From Mariprofundaceae bacterium (lineage in GTDB: Bacteria > Pseudomonadota > Zetaproteobacteria > Mariprofundales > Mariprofundaceae): 11,074 nucleotides of DNA. The notes under the pieces are model-generated. The model made no database searches. It worked only from the letters and a program-made list of their open reading frames with translations, and had not been told where the DNA came from. The position numbers were made by a program, and so were the translations under genes. Positions within the stretch are counted from its first letter, which is position 1, and each line of letters begins with the position of its first letter. Shown here one piece after another: positions 1 to 6,630 of the stretch. The DNA lies in assembly GCA_030950975.1 (NCBI GenBank), contig JAUZQL010000262.1, positions 1 to 11,074 of the forward strand, given 5' to 3'.

Positions 1-401
1 GCAATATCCGTTGCAGTCGGTATCGCCCAACCTTTGATAGCAAAACTATCACCTTGATTAAAAGCAATGAAAAGCAATGCTGGAATCATCATACCACCCA
101 AGGCTGCGATACCCGGTAATGCAATTTGTTTCATCGATGACAAATGCCCTTCCATGATTTCTCTTTTCACTTCTAAACCAATAAGAAAAAAGAAAATAGC
201 CATCAAGCCATCGTTGACCCATAAAATAAGCGGCTTGGCGATTTGTAAATGACCAAAGCGTATTTCGACATGGGTATGTAAAAAACTGCTGTAGATATCT
301 GACAAAGCACTATTTTGTAGAATAAGGGCAAGAATCGTGATGAAAATCAGCAATATGCCAGCAAAAGAGTCTTGTTTTATCAGTTTTTTTAAAAAAGTCA
401 T
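1..401 (-). CDS. nhaA: Na+/H+ antiporter NhaA, N-terminal part (cut by window edge)
   Basis: This is the first 133 codons of an NhaA-type inner-membrane antiporter, which expels Na+ in exchange for H+ and supports pH and salt homeostasis. Seen directly: a first hydrophobic helix at residues 13-29 (GILLIFITILALILQ), then the family signature WVNDGLMAIFFFLIGLEVKRE at about 62-81. A glycine-rich helix, GIAALGGMMIPALLF, follows. The fragment ends in GWAIPTATDI, where Asp132 matches the Asp133 of the E. coli ion-binding site. The partner aspartate and the C-terminal half lie outside the window. The ATG at 401-399 overlaps the prmC stop in an ATGA, and a GAGAG lies 7 bases upstream, so translation is probably coupled to prmC. 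The family assignment is firm. Whether the full gene is intact cannot be seen. Confidence 0.95.
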   Translation of the reverse strand, partial: MTFLKKLIKQDSFAGILLIFITILALILQNSALSDIYSSFLHTHVEIRFGHLQIAKPLILWVNDGLMAIFFFLIGLEVKREIMEGHLSSMKQIALPGIAALGGMMIPALLFIAFNQGDSFAIKGWAIPTATDI

Positions 402-1249
402 CGTGAATCTCTCATATGGTGATGATACACTCCACCGCGTAATAAACCTGCCAAATCATGGTATAAATGATCCAAAACAAGCGATTTTGGTGTTTCTGGC
501 AAACCACTTAAACCTGTTTCAACCACACAATAGCCTTGTGGCTTTAGCCAATGTTCTGCATCGAATAGAATTTTATAAAGCAAACTTAAACCATCCTGTT
601 GATCGGTCAGTGCAATGCTGGGTTCATAGGTCAATTCCACGGCAATATCATCCATGTGTTGCAACGATAAGTAAGGCGGATTGGAAACCAATAAATCTAA
701 AGGCGGAAGTGATGTAGGAAATGCCTGATACACATCCCCTTGTCTAAAATCAATACGTTCCAATACCCCATGTTTTTTCGCATTGTTTCGGGCAATATTG
801 AGTGCTTTTTCGGATATATCTGTCGCTAAAATGCTTGCATGGGGATATTCACAAGCCAAGGTAATGGCAATACATCCTGAACCTGTGCCAATTTCAGAAA
901 AATCATACGCAGCATCTTGATGGGGGTAACACTTCAAAACTTCTTCAATCAAATGTTCTGTTTCAGGGCGTGGAATCAATACATCAGGCGAAACTTCAAA
1001 ATCACGCGACCAGAACTCTTTATGACCTGTGATATAAGCAATGGGGCAAGCTTGACCACGTTGTTGCAGCATGGCTTGAAAATGTTCTTCAACAGCATGA
1101 GGCAATTCATCCAACGCACGTGTAAATAGTTGCGTCGCAGTGATTCCCCATGCATGCATCAATAAAACTTCAGCATCCAAACGTGGTGTATCACAGCCTG
1201 TTTTTTTTAAATATTGAATCGCATCATGGAGAACTTCACGGGCAATCAT
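398..1249 (-). CDS. prmC: Release factor glutamine methyltransferase PrmC (HemK)
   Basis: PrmC transfers a methyl group from S-adenosylmethionine to the side-chain amide of Gln in the GGQ motif of release factors RF1 and RF2, which improves peptide release. The 283-residue protein has the usual layout. A helical N-terminal substrate-recognition domain (about 1-85) contains LDAEVLL and PIAYITGHKEFW. A class I methyltransferase domain follows, with the SAM loop EIGTGSGCIAIT at 119-130, an acidic ribose-binding residue in LATDIS (141-146), and the catalytic NPPY at 190-193. Its ATG lies in the prfA stop codon as ATGA, with CAGGG a few bases upstream, so enzyme and substrate are co-translated. 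One oddity: after the ETG that aligns with the usual E-x-G (244-246), the typical GYxQGEAV stretch is replaced by LSGLPETPKS. The DLAG near the C-terminus is kept. Function is nearly certain. Confidence 0.96.
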   Translation of the reverse strand: MIAREVLHDAIQYLKKTGCDTPRLDAEVLLMHAWGITATQLFTRALDELPHAVEEHFQAMLQQRGQACPIAYITGHKEFWSRDFEVSPDVLIPRPETEHLIEEVLKCYPHQDAAYDFSEIGTGSGCIAITLACEYPHASILATDISEKALNIARNNAKKHGVLERIDFRQGDVYQAFPTSLPPLDLLVSNPPYLSLQHMDDIAVELTYEPSIALTDQQDGLSLLYKILFDAEHWLKPQGYCVVETGLSGLPETPKSLVLDHLYHDLAGLLRGGVYHHHMRDSR

Positions 1250-2319
1250 TTGCCCTGTTGGGTAAGTAACATCGCTTGATGGTAGCTCAATAAGGCTTCA
1301 ATCAATTCATCCATATCACCACCCAAAATTTGCTCTAATTTATACAAGGTCAAATTGATACGATGATCGGTGATGCGACCTTGAGGATAGTTGTAGGTCC
1401 GAATACGTTCCGAACGATCACCCGAACCCACCATGTCTTTACGCACTTCTGCACGTTCAGAATCCACAGCATGTTGTTCCTGATCAAATAGGCGAGCTTG
1501 TAATACTTTCATCGCTTGCGCTTTGTTTTTATGTTGACTGGATTGATCTTGGCATGTGACCACCAAACCTGATGGCAAATGGGTTAAACGTACGGCAGAT
1601 TCCGTTTTATTCACATGTTGGCCACCCGCACCCGATGCTCGATACACATCAATGCGTAAATCTTCGGTACGAATATTGATATCCACTTCTTCGGCTTCAG
1701 GCAAAATAGCCACAGTACAAGCAGATGTATGGACACGCCCGCCTGATTCAGTCGTTGGCACGCGCTGGACACGATGCGTACCTGATTCAAACTTAAAGAT
1801 TGAAAACACACCTTGCCCTGTCACTTGAGCCACAATTTCTTTATAACCACCAATACCTGTTGGATTACTGGATAAAATAGTTACTTTATAACCTTTAATT
1901 TCTGCAAATCGGCTATACATGCGAAATAAATCGGCAGCAAACAATGCCGCTTCATCACCACCTGTACCTGCACGGATTTCCAAAATAATATTACGATGGT
2001 CGTTGGGATCTTTGGGCAAAAGTAAAAGTCTTAATGCGGCTTCACAATCCAACATTGCCTGTTTTAATTCTCGATTTTCTTCTTCCGCAATCGATTTTAA
2101 TTCAGCATCACACTCATCATCCGCAAGTAAATCTTGGTTATCTTTGATTTGTTGTTCTAAGGATTTGTAATGTTGAGCGTGTTCTTTAATGGGTTCAAGT
2201 TCAGAAAAATCACGTGAAATTTGAGCATAACGTTTAGGATCTGATGTCACATTAGGGTCTGCAAGCATGATACTTAAATCTTCATACTTATGTAAAATAT
2301 CATCCAGCCTTGTGTTCAT
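1246..2319 (-). CDS. prfA: Peptide chain release factor 1 (RF1)
   Basis: RF1 recognises UAA and UAG in the ribosomal A site and triggers hydrolysis of peptidyl-tRNA. The GGQ catalytic loop, in SGAGGQHVNKTESAVRL, falls at residues 232-234, and its Gln is the substrate of the adjacent prmC product. The stop-codon reading tripeptide sits in RVPTTESGGRVHTSA. It reads PTT at 188-190, giving the RF1-type P-x-T rather than the SPF of RF2. I chose the ATG at 2319: AAGGA lies 5 bases before it and abuts the alternative ATG at 2325 with no spacing. This gives 357 residues, normal for RF1. The start lies inside the 3' end of hemA (20-base overlap), and the stop overlaps the prmC start. This is the classical hemA-prfA-prmC arrangement. 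Confidence 0.97.
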   Translation of the reverse strand: MNTRLDDILHKYEDLSIMLADPNVTSDPKRYAQISRDFSELEPIKEHAQHYKSLEQQIKDNQDLLADDECDAELKSIAEEENRELKQAMLDCEAALRLLLLPKDPNDHRNIILEIRAGTGGDEAALFAADLFRMYSRFAEIKGYKVTILSSNPTGIGGYKEIVAQVTGQGVFSIFKFESGTHRVQRVPTTESGGRVHTSACTVAILPEAEEVDINIRTEDLRIDVYRASGAGGQHVNKTESAVRLTHLPSGLVVTCQDQSSQHKNKAQAMKVLQARLFDQEQHAVDSERAEVRKDMVGSGDRSERIRTYNYPQGRITDHRINLTLYKLEQILGGDMDELIEALLSYHQAMLLTQQGK

Positions 2320-3610
2320 TGGCATCCTTTTTTACGTTGATTGCTTTTATTTCTAGATCAAATAATTTGCGTGTCGCACCCATCAACAAATCGCCTTCCA
2401 TATCATCGGGCATACTTTTAAGTGTTCTTAAGGTGGGGTGTAAAAAGCGTTTCATCAAAGAACGACCAAATCGTTCGACAGCTTCCGATTGTTCAGGCGA
2501 TAAACCTTTTAAATAACGTTGTGCCTTTACCCATTCTTCTTCGCGTAAACCTTCTATTTGTTGTTGTAAACTACGAATCAATGGCACAGTTTCTAATGAT
2601 TTTAGCCAATGTAAAAAATGTTTTTCTTCTTCTTCTAAAATATCACGCGCTTGTAGAGATTCTTTTTCACGATTGTTACGGTTGCCTTGAACGACTTGCT
2701 GTAAATCATCAATATCATACACATAAGCACCATCAATATCAGCAATGCGTGGATCAATATCTCGAGGCACAGCGATATCCACTAAAAACATAGGACGACC
2801 CTTACGTTTTTTCATCGCTTGCTTCACTGTATCGGGCAACAGCACATAGGTACTGGCACCTGTACTCGAAATGACAATATCAGCCGAGTCTAAATAATCT
2901 GGCAACTGTTCTAAGGTTAAAGCATGACCTTCAAATTCAACAGCTAAGTTTTTAGCCCGATCTAAGGTACGATTAGCGACTAAAATATCACTGCAACCAT
3001 TGCCACATAAATGACGTGCTGCCAATTCCGCCATTTCACCCGCACCAATCAACATGACGGTTTTACCTGTTAAATCATCAAAAATACGTTTGGCTAATTC
3101 CACTGCACAGGATGATATATTGACTGATTGCTTACCGATTGCGGTTTCACTGCGAGCCCGTTTGGCTGCGCTAAAGGTGGATTGATACAAACGGTGCAAA
3201 ATATGCCCTGCTGTACCTGCTGCTAAGGCTTGTTCATACGATGCTTTGACTTGACCTAAAATCTGCGGTTCACCCAATACCAATGAATCCAAACCTGATG
3301 CCACTGCATACAAATGACGTACAGCATCATCGGTGGTATAAGAATAAAGATGGGGTGACACTTGTTCAATATCCATGCCCGATTTAGATGCAAACCATTC
3401 ATGCACAAGTGCAATGGCAGTATCAGGATCATGCGTTATAACAGTCATCTCCACACGATTACAAGTGGAAAGCAGAGCAGCCTCACGAATACTTGGACGA
3501 CTAATTTTTTTTTGTAAAATAGCAGCAATATCTTTTTCAGGAACTGCAAGGCGTTCGCGCAACTCCACAGGTGCTGTTTTATGATTAAGACCAACATGAC
3601 ATATACGCAT
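2300..3610 (-). CDS. hemA: Glutamyl-tRNA reductase
   Basis: HemA reduces glutamyl-tRNA(Glu) with NADPH to glutamate-1-semialdehyde, the committed step of heme and other tetrapyrrole synthesis by the C5 pathway. Visible landmarks in the 436 residues: the N-terminal GLNHKTAPVELRERLAVPE (7-25), the active-site cysteine Cys50 in LLSTCNRVEM, LVLGEPQILGQVKASY (110-125), the Rossmann nucleotide loop LIGAGEMAELAA (187-198), and a C-terminal helical dimerisation region ending in a charged tail. The start at 3610 fits the family N-terminus, and an AGG lies 8 bases upstream. An A9 run on the coding strand covers codons 33-36. The gene follows the unknown upstream gene after 9 bases and overlaps prfA at its 3' end, so it is probably mid-operon. 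Confidence 0.97.
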   Translation of the reverse strand: MRICHVGLNHKTAPVELRERLAVPEKDIAAILQKKISRPSIREAALLSTCNRVEMTVITHDPDTAIALVHEWFASKSGMDIEQVSPHLYSYTTDDAVRHLYAVASGLDSLVLGEPQILGQVKASYEQALAAGTAGHILHRLYQSTFSAAKRARSETAIGKQSVNISSCAVELAKRIFDDLTGKTVMLIGAGEMAELAARHLCGNGCSDILVANRTLDRAKNLAVEFEGHALTLEQLPDYLDSADIVISSTGASTYVLLPDTVKQAMKKRKGRPMFLVDIAVPRDIDPRIADIDGAYVYDIDDLQQVVQGNRNNREKESLQARDILEEEEKHFLHWLKSLETVPLIRSLQQQIEGLREEEWVKAQRYLKGLSPEQSEAVERFGRSLMKRFLHPTLRTLKSMPDDMEGDLLMGATRKLFDLEIKAINVKKDANEHKAG

Positions 3611-3619
3611 CGGGCGAAC

Positions 3620-4069
3620 CTAGCCTTTTAAGGGTAGCTGTCCATCGTCAACAAGGACGATCGGAAGCTCTATTATTTTATGATCCATCAAACAATGTAG
3701 TGTAGATTGCAGGCAACCTTGAGTATCTGTATTTAATACTAAATAGACCCATAACCCTGCTTGCTTCCATCCATCCATCGTTTGAATATGTATTTCATTT
3801 TCTTGAACTTTTTGCATGTTTAGCGGCTCAAGTTGGAAGCTTCCTTGCACCGAAATGCCTTCTTTTTTCCATAAGTCAGAAATTTTTATCCACTCATCTT
3901 TATTTCCAGCATCAAGATGATGAATCCGACAAATCACACCTGAACTTGAAACACCCAACAACCCAAACAAGGTATTTTCTTCAGTCTGACAAGCGACATG
4001 CCAGATGTCCTGAATGGATTGACGCGTGATCGATAGTGAACAAGGCTTTTTTTGCATGCCACGAAGCAT
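3620..4069 (-). CDS. Conserved-looking hypothetical protein ahead of hemA, possibly a degenerate JAB/MPN fold
   Basis: I do not recognise this 149-residue protein with confidence. It has no signal peptide or membrane segment and should be cytoplasmic. The order of elements recalls the JAB/MPN (Mov34) fold. An N-terminal helix with an acidic turn (SIQDIWHVACQTEENTLFG, about 13-31) is followed by a strand (LLGVSSSGVICRIHHL). Later come a hydrophobic strand (GLWVYLVLNTD) and a C-terminal strand pair ending ELPIVLVDDGQLP. The metal-binding H-x-H-P of active JAMM enzymes is absent; GSFQLEP stands roughly where it would fall. An inactive MPN-like protein is therefore only a suggestion. Starts are possible at 4069 and 4057 (MQKKPC), and neither has a clear Shine-Dalgarno sequence. 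An in-frame stop at 4096-4094 limits any longer form. The stop lies 9 bases before hemA, so the two are probably co-transcribed. Confidence 0.72.
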   Translation of the reverse strand: MLRGMQKKPCSLSITRQSIQDIWHVACQTEENTLFGLLGVSSSGVICRIHHLDAGNKDEWIKISDLWKKEGISVQGSFQLEPLNMQKVQENEIHIQTMDGWKQAGLWVYLVLNTDTQGCLQSTLHCLMDHKIIELPIVLVDDGQLPLKG

Positions 4070-4079
4070 AAATATGCTT
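4064..4079. repeat. Perfect 16-base palindrome at the start of the gene ahead of hemA
   Basis: The arms AAGCATA and TATGCTT are exact inverted copies separated by 2 bases. On the minus strand the right half contains the ATG at 4069 of the 149-residue gene. It lies about 35-50 bases downstream of a minus-strand promoter-like sequence. It could be a protein-binding site or a small AT-rich hairpin over the start codon. The repeat is seen directly; either function is inference. Confidence 0.5.
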
Positions 4080-4114
4080 GCGGTTGGGTCAAATCAAAGC
4101 CGATACAAAAAAAT

Positions 4115-4142
4115 AAAATAAGCTGTGCCTTGACACTTTCAA
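4115..4142 (-). promoter_or_regulatory. Sigma70-like promoter for the hypothetical gene-hemA-prfA-prmC-nhaA operon
   Basis: On the minus strand TTGAAA (4142-4137, 5 of 6 to the -35 consensus) is followed after 16 bases by TATTTT (4120-4115, 4 of 6 to the -10 consensus). Transcription would begin near 4107 and leave a leader of about 40 bases before the ATG at 4069. It is the best candidate in the gap, and nothing else upstream would serve the left-hand operon. It is a match by eye only. Confidence 0.45.
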
Positions 4143-4157
4143 GCTCCCCAACAGCAT
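4130..4157 (+). promoter_or_regulatory. Weak sigma70-like promoter candidate for the zinc-finger gene
   Basis: A perfect -35 hexamer, TTGACA (4130-4135), is followed after 16 bases by CAGCAT (4152-4157), which matches the -10 consensus at only 3 of 6. The -35 lies next to the -35 of the opposite-strand promoter, inside an inverted repeat CTTGA-5-TCAAG (4129-4143). The poor -10 suggests either weak activity or the need for an activator. Confidence 0.28.
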
Positions 4158-4185
4158 GCGTCAGCTTCCAAAAGGAGAATACCGC

Positions 4186-4338
4186 ATGAAAAAACATACC
4201 ATTCAATCTACTGAAGAGATTGTATCATGTTCCGATCACGGTGGACATCCACTCGTCTATATCAACATCAAGCAAGGTCACAAAGCATGCCAATATTGTG
4301 GACAACGCTTCGAATACACGCCTGAAAAGAAGAAGTAG
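4186..4338 (+). CDS. Small zf-CHCC zinc-finger domain protein
   Basis: This 50-residue cytoplasmic protein has the zf-CHCC pattern (PF10276 type). The candidate zinc ligands are Cys15, His21, Cys35 and Cys38, in VSCSDHGGHPLVYINIKQG and CQYCGQRF. The HP-x-VY-x-NI core is typical. Free-standing bacterial members of this family are common in Proteobacteria and relate to the zinc subunit of mitochondrial complex I (NDUFS6); their bacterial role is not settled. I place the start at 4186 because AAGGAG lies 8 bases before this ATG. The in-frame ATG at 4156 has no such signal and would add a tail unlike the family. It is the only plus-strand gene in the window. It stands head-to-head with the hemA operon and ends 3 bases from the end of rlmB. 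A lysine-rich tail closes the protein. Confidence 0.87.
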   Translation: MKKHTIQSTEEIVSCSDHGGHPLVYINIKQGHKACQYCGQRFEYTPEKKK

Positions 4339-4341
4339 TCA

Positions 4342-5073
4342 TCACATCGCCAACTGGCGTAGCACTTCAAACAGTGCAACGCCAGTGGCCACTGAAACAT
4401 TCAATGATTCAACACTTCCTGGCATCGGAATATGCACCAGTTGATCACACGACTCTCGGACTAAACGTCGCATGCCTGCGCCTTCTGCACCCATGACTAA
4501 GGCATTTTTGCCACTAAATTTGGTTTGATAAATATTACTATCGGCTTCTCCTGCCAAACCTGATACCCAAAAACCTGATTGTTTTAAATCTTCTATGGTA
4601 CGTGATAAATTTGTCACCCGAATCACAGGCAGGCGCGATAAAGCACCGCAGGCACTTTTTGCCACCACAGGTGAATCCAAGTTGGCTGCATGATCTTTGG
4701 GTACAATCAAAGCCAAACATCCAGCAGCTTCGGCTGTACGAATACACGCACCTAAGTTATGTGGATCGGTGACCTGATCCAACAATAAAACCAAAGCTGA
4801 TGTTTGTTCGGATACCGTTTTTAACCATGTTTTAAAATCAATCAAACCCTGTGGGCGAAGTCTTGCAATCACCCCTTGATGCGGTACACCTTCTGCTAAA
4901 CGTTCCAAAGCTTCACGTGGCACAAACACCACCCGCACCCGTTGTTTTTTTGCCAAATAGACCAATTCATTCAATCGGGGATGGTTTTTTCCTTTTAAAA
5001 TAAGCAATTCATCCAATGCTTCATCTGAATCCAAAGCATGTTTGACTGCGTGAATGCCTGCTAATATTGCCAT
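4342..5073 (-). CDS. rlmB: 23S rRNA (guanosine-2'-O-)-methyltransferase RlmB
   Basis: RlmB methylates the ribose of a guanosine in the peptidyl-transferase region of 23S rRNA (G2251 in E. coli) using S-adenosylmethionine. The 243 residues equal the E. coli length. The N-terminal substrate-binding domain (1-75) begins AILAGIHAVKHAL. The SPOUT catalytic domain carries all three SpoU motifs: LDQVTDPHNLGACIRTAEA (99-116) with the conserved Asn and Arg, VMGAEGAGM (193-201), and IPMPGSVESLNVSVATGVAL (215-234), whose Ser-Leu-Asn-Val-Ser helps form the knotted SAM site. The start has AGAGG 6 bases upstream. It follows the AI-2E family gene after 28 bases and may be the last gene of the carB transcript. 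It converges on the zinc-finger gene with no room for a separate terminator. Confidence 0.96.
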   Translation of the reverse strand: MAILAGIHAVKHALDSDEALDELLILKGKNHPRLNELVYLAKKQRVRVVFVPREALERLAEGVPHQGVIARLRPQGLIDFKTWLKTVSEQTSALVLLLDQVTDPHNLGACIRTAEAAGCLALIVPKDHAANLDSPVVAKSACGALSRLPVIRVTNLSRTIEDLKQSGFWVSGLAGEADSNIYQTKFSGKNALVMGAEGAGMRRLVRESCDQLVHIPMPGSVESLNVSVATGVALFEVLRQLAM

Positions 5074-5101
5074 GTATTACCTCTATTCATGTGATGATGC
5101 A

Positions 5102-6163
5102 TCATGATGAATGACGCAAAGAACGCTCTGTTATAATGACCAGCACACTTTGAATCAATGCCGCCAATGGAATGGCAATAAACACGCCCAAAATACCCCA
5201 AATACTACCGAAAAAAAGCACCGCTACGATGATGGCAATAGGGTGTAAATTCACAACTTCTGAAAACAACCATGGAATCACAATATTTGCATCAATCAAC
5301 TGAATAACACCATAGGCAAGTACGGCATACAAAGTCATATCGGTGTTGCCCCATTGGAAAAAAGACAACAACATCACAGGAATGGTCACCAGTGCTGCAC
5401 CCACAAATGGAATCCACACTGAAATGCCAGTCAACACACCTAAAAGTAATGCGTAAGGATGCCCCATCAGAACATAGGTCAACCACATCACCAAACCAAC
5501 CATAAATGATTCCCAAAAACGTCCACGAATATAATTACCAATTTGCATATCCAATTCTAACCAAACGCGCGCCAATAAAGAGCGTTCGTGTGGTAAAAAT
5601 TCCTTGCCCCATTGTAAAATGGATGTTTTGTCTTTCAGTAAAAAAAATACCAAGACTGGAACCAATACGGCATAGACCATCAAAGCCATTAAACTTGGAA
5701 TAGATGCAAAGGATGCTGAAACAACCATACCTGCCCATTCTTGCAATTTATTGGTGAGCGAGGCAATGGCTTGCTGCAAGTGTTCAGGATTCATCCAAGA
5801 AGCATAATTGACTTGTAAATCATGGATACTTTGGCGTAAGTGTTCAATATTTTTAGGAATATACTGGACTAAACTCCCAATTTGCTCGGTTAATAAAGGC
5901 AATACCGCCAACAATGCAAACAATAGGGTTAATAAAGCACCCAGACACACTACAATCACTGCCAATATGTGTGGCACATGCAAACGGATTAAAAGTTGCA
6001 CAATGCCATCCAAGACATACGCCAAAGCAATGGCAAAGAACACAGGTGCTAAGACATCACCTAGCAGCACAATCAACAAGAAAATAACCAGCAAAGTTGC
6101 CAACAGCATCATCAATTGTGTATCTGATAAACGCTGTTGAAACCATTGTTGAATCAGCTTCAT
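5102..6163 (-). CDS. AI-2E/PerM family membrane transporter
   Basis: This 353-residue inner-membrane protein belongs to the AI-2E transporter family (PF01594, formerly UPF0118; includes PerM, YdiK and TqsA). Hydrophobic segments lie at about 17-35, 38-60, 66-92, 152-177, 217-233, 236-270, 278-302 and 306-347. An amphipathic region (93-150) sits between the third and fourth. Typical motifs include the FFLLKDK loop near 173-179, GNYIRGR (209-215), VWIPFVGA (249-256) and DANIVIPWLFSEVVNLHPIAI. The C-terminus is the family's usual GSIWGILGVFIAIPLAA. The substrate cannot be read from sequence: members have been linked to autoinducer-2 export and to Na+(Li+)/H+ exchange. The start overlaps the stop of the DUF4149 gene in an ATGA, and no strong ribosome site precedes it, so translational coupling is likely. 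Confidence 0.93.
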   Translation of the reverse strand: MKLIQQWFQQRLSDTQLMMLLATLLVIFLLIVLLGDVLAPVFFAIALAYVLDGIVQLLIRLHVPHILAVIVVCLGALLTLLFALLAVLPLLTEQIGSLVQYIPKNIEHLRQSIHDLQVNYASWMNPEHLQQAIASLTNKLQEWAGMVVSASFASIPSLMALMVYAVLVPVLVFFLLKDKTSILQWGKEFLPHERSLLARVWLELDMQIGNYIRGRFWESFMVGLVMWLTYVLMGHPYALLLGVLTGISVWIPFVGAALVTIPVMLLSFFQWGNTDMTLYAVLAYGVIQLIDANIVIPWLFSEVVNLHPIAIIVAVLFFGSIWGILGVFIAIPLAALIQSVLVIITERSLRHSS

Positions 6164-6630
6164 GTCTTTTTACGATCCCCACCAAAAGCAACCAATACCA
6201 CTGCCATGATGGATGCCAAAAGATGCACAATTTCACTGATGCCATGCAATATGCCAAACTGTATTTTTTGAGGATCATCTTTGGCTAATGCAGAAATATC
6301 ACCTGCGGCATCTTTTAAGGATTGCATCACAGGTGCAATGGCAAACTCATTGGCACAAACCAATAACACCATCACACCCAATAATGTCCAATTCAACCAT
6401 CCCAATGAAGATAAACGCATCCAAAATGCTGCGACCGAAGCCGATAACAATAAAATACCCAAGTTGGAAATATGAAAAATAGCGCCTGCGACCATGCCTG
6501 CTGTATGCGTGTCTAATTTAGAAAACAATACAGGAGCAATAACAAATCCTGGCACAATAAGAAGTGCTAATATCATTGCCAAGGATAGACGAATACCCGC
6601 CATTCGGACACATGCTTGACTCACTGCCAT
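6160..6630 (-). CDS. DUF4149-type four-helix membrane protein
   Basis: A 156-residue integral membrane protein of unknown function. Four hydrophobic segments are visible at about 14-34, 46-68, 79-98 and 125-149. Features that point to DUF4149 (PF13664) are FVIAPVLFSKLD after helix 1, AGMVAGAIFHISN leading into helix 2, NEFAIAPVMQSLK after helix 3, and FGILHGISEIVHLLAS entering helix 4. The gene commonly follows greA in Proteobacteria, as it does here. The ATG at 6630 shares one base with the greA stop (TAATG), and no clear Shine-Dalgarno sequence is present. A later ATG at 6603 would shorten the N-terminus by nine residues. No catalytic residues can be proposed. Histidines in helix 4 (H129, H136) are notable but unproven as ligands. 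Confidence 0.82.
   Translation of the reverse strand: MAVSQACVRMAGIRLSLAMILALLIVPGFVIAPVLFSKLDTHTAGMVAGAIFHISNLGILLLSASVAAFWMRLSSLGWLNWTLLGVMVLLVCANEFAIAPVMQSLKDAAGDISALAKDDPQKIQFGILHGISEIVHLLASIMAVVLVAFGGDRKKT

Noticed and set aside
60..79. A perfect 10-base tandem repeat (AAAAGCAATG twice)
   Set aside because: It lies inside conserved nhaA coding sequence, where the two copies are read in different frames and the protein aligns without an insertion. Chance is the simplest explanation.
384..396. T-rich/A-rich run at the nhaA start resembling a slippery heptamer (T TTA AAA)
   Set aside because: It falls at codons 3-5 of nhaA. A -1 shift there gives no meaningful product, and no downstream stimulatory structure is evident.
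337..717. A 126-codon plus-strand open frame opposite prmC
   Set aside because: It lies antisense to the conserved C-terminal half of prmC, has no ribosome site, and its protein resembles no family. It is a shadow frame.
2422..2793. A 123-codon plus-strand open frame opposite hemA
   Set aside because: It is fully antisense to conserved hemA codons, with no start signal and a protein lacking any recognisable pattern.
3934..4206. A 90-codon minus-strand frame covering the gap and the start of the hypothetical gene
   Set aside because: It runs opposite the zinc-finger gene start and out of frame with the better candidate. It has no ribosome site, and its Cys-rich tail is a by-product of the overlapping gene.
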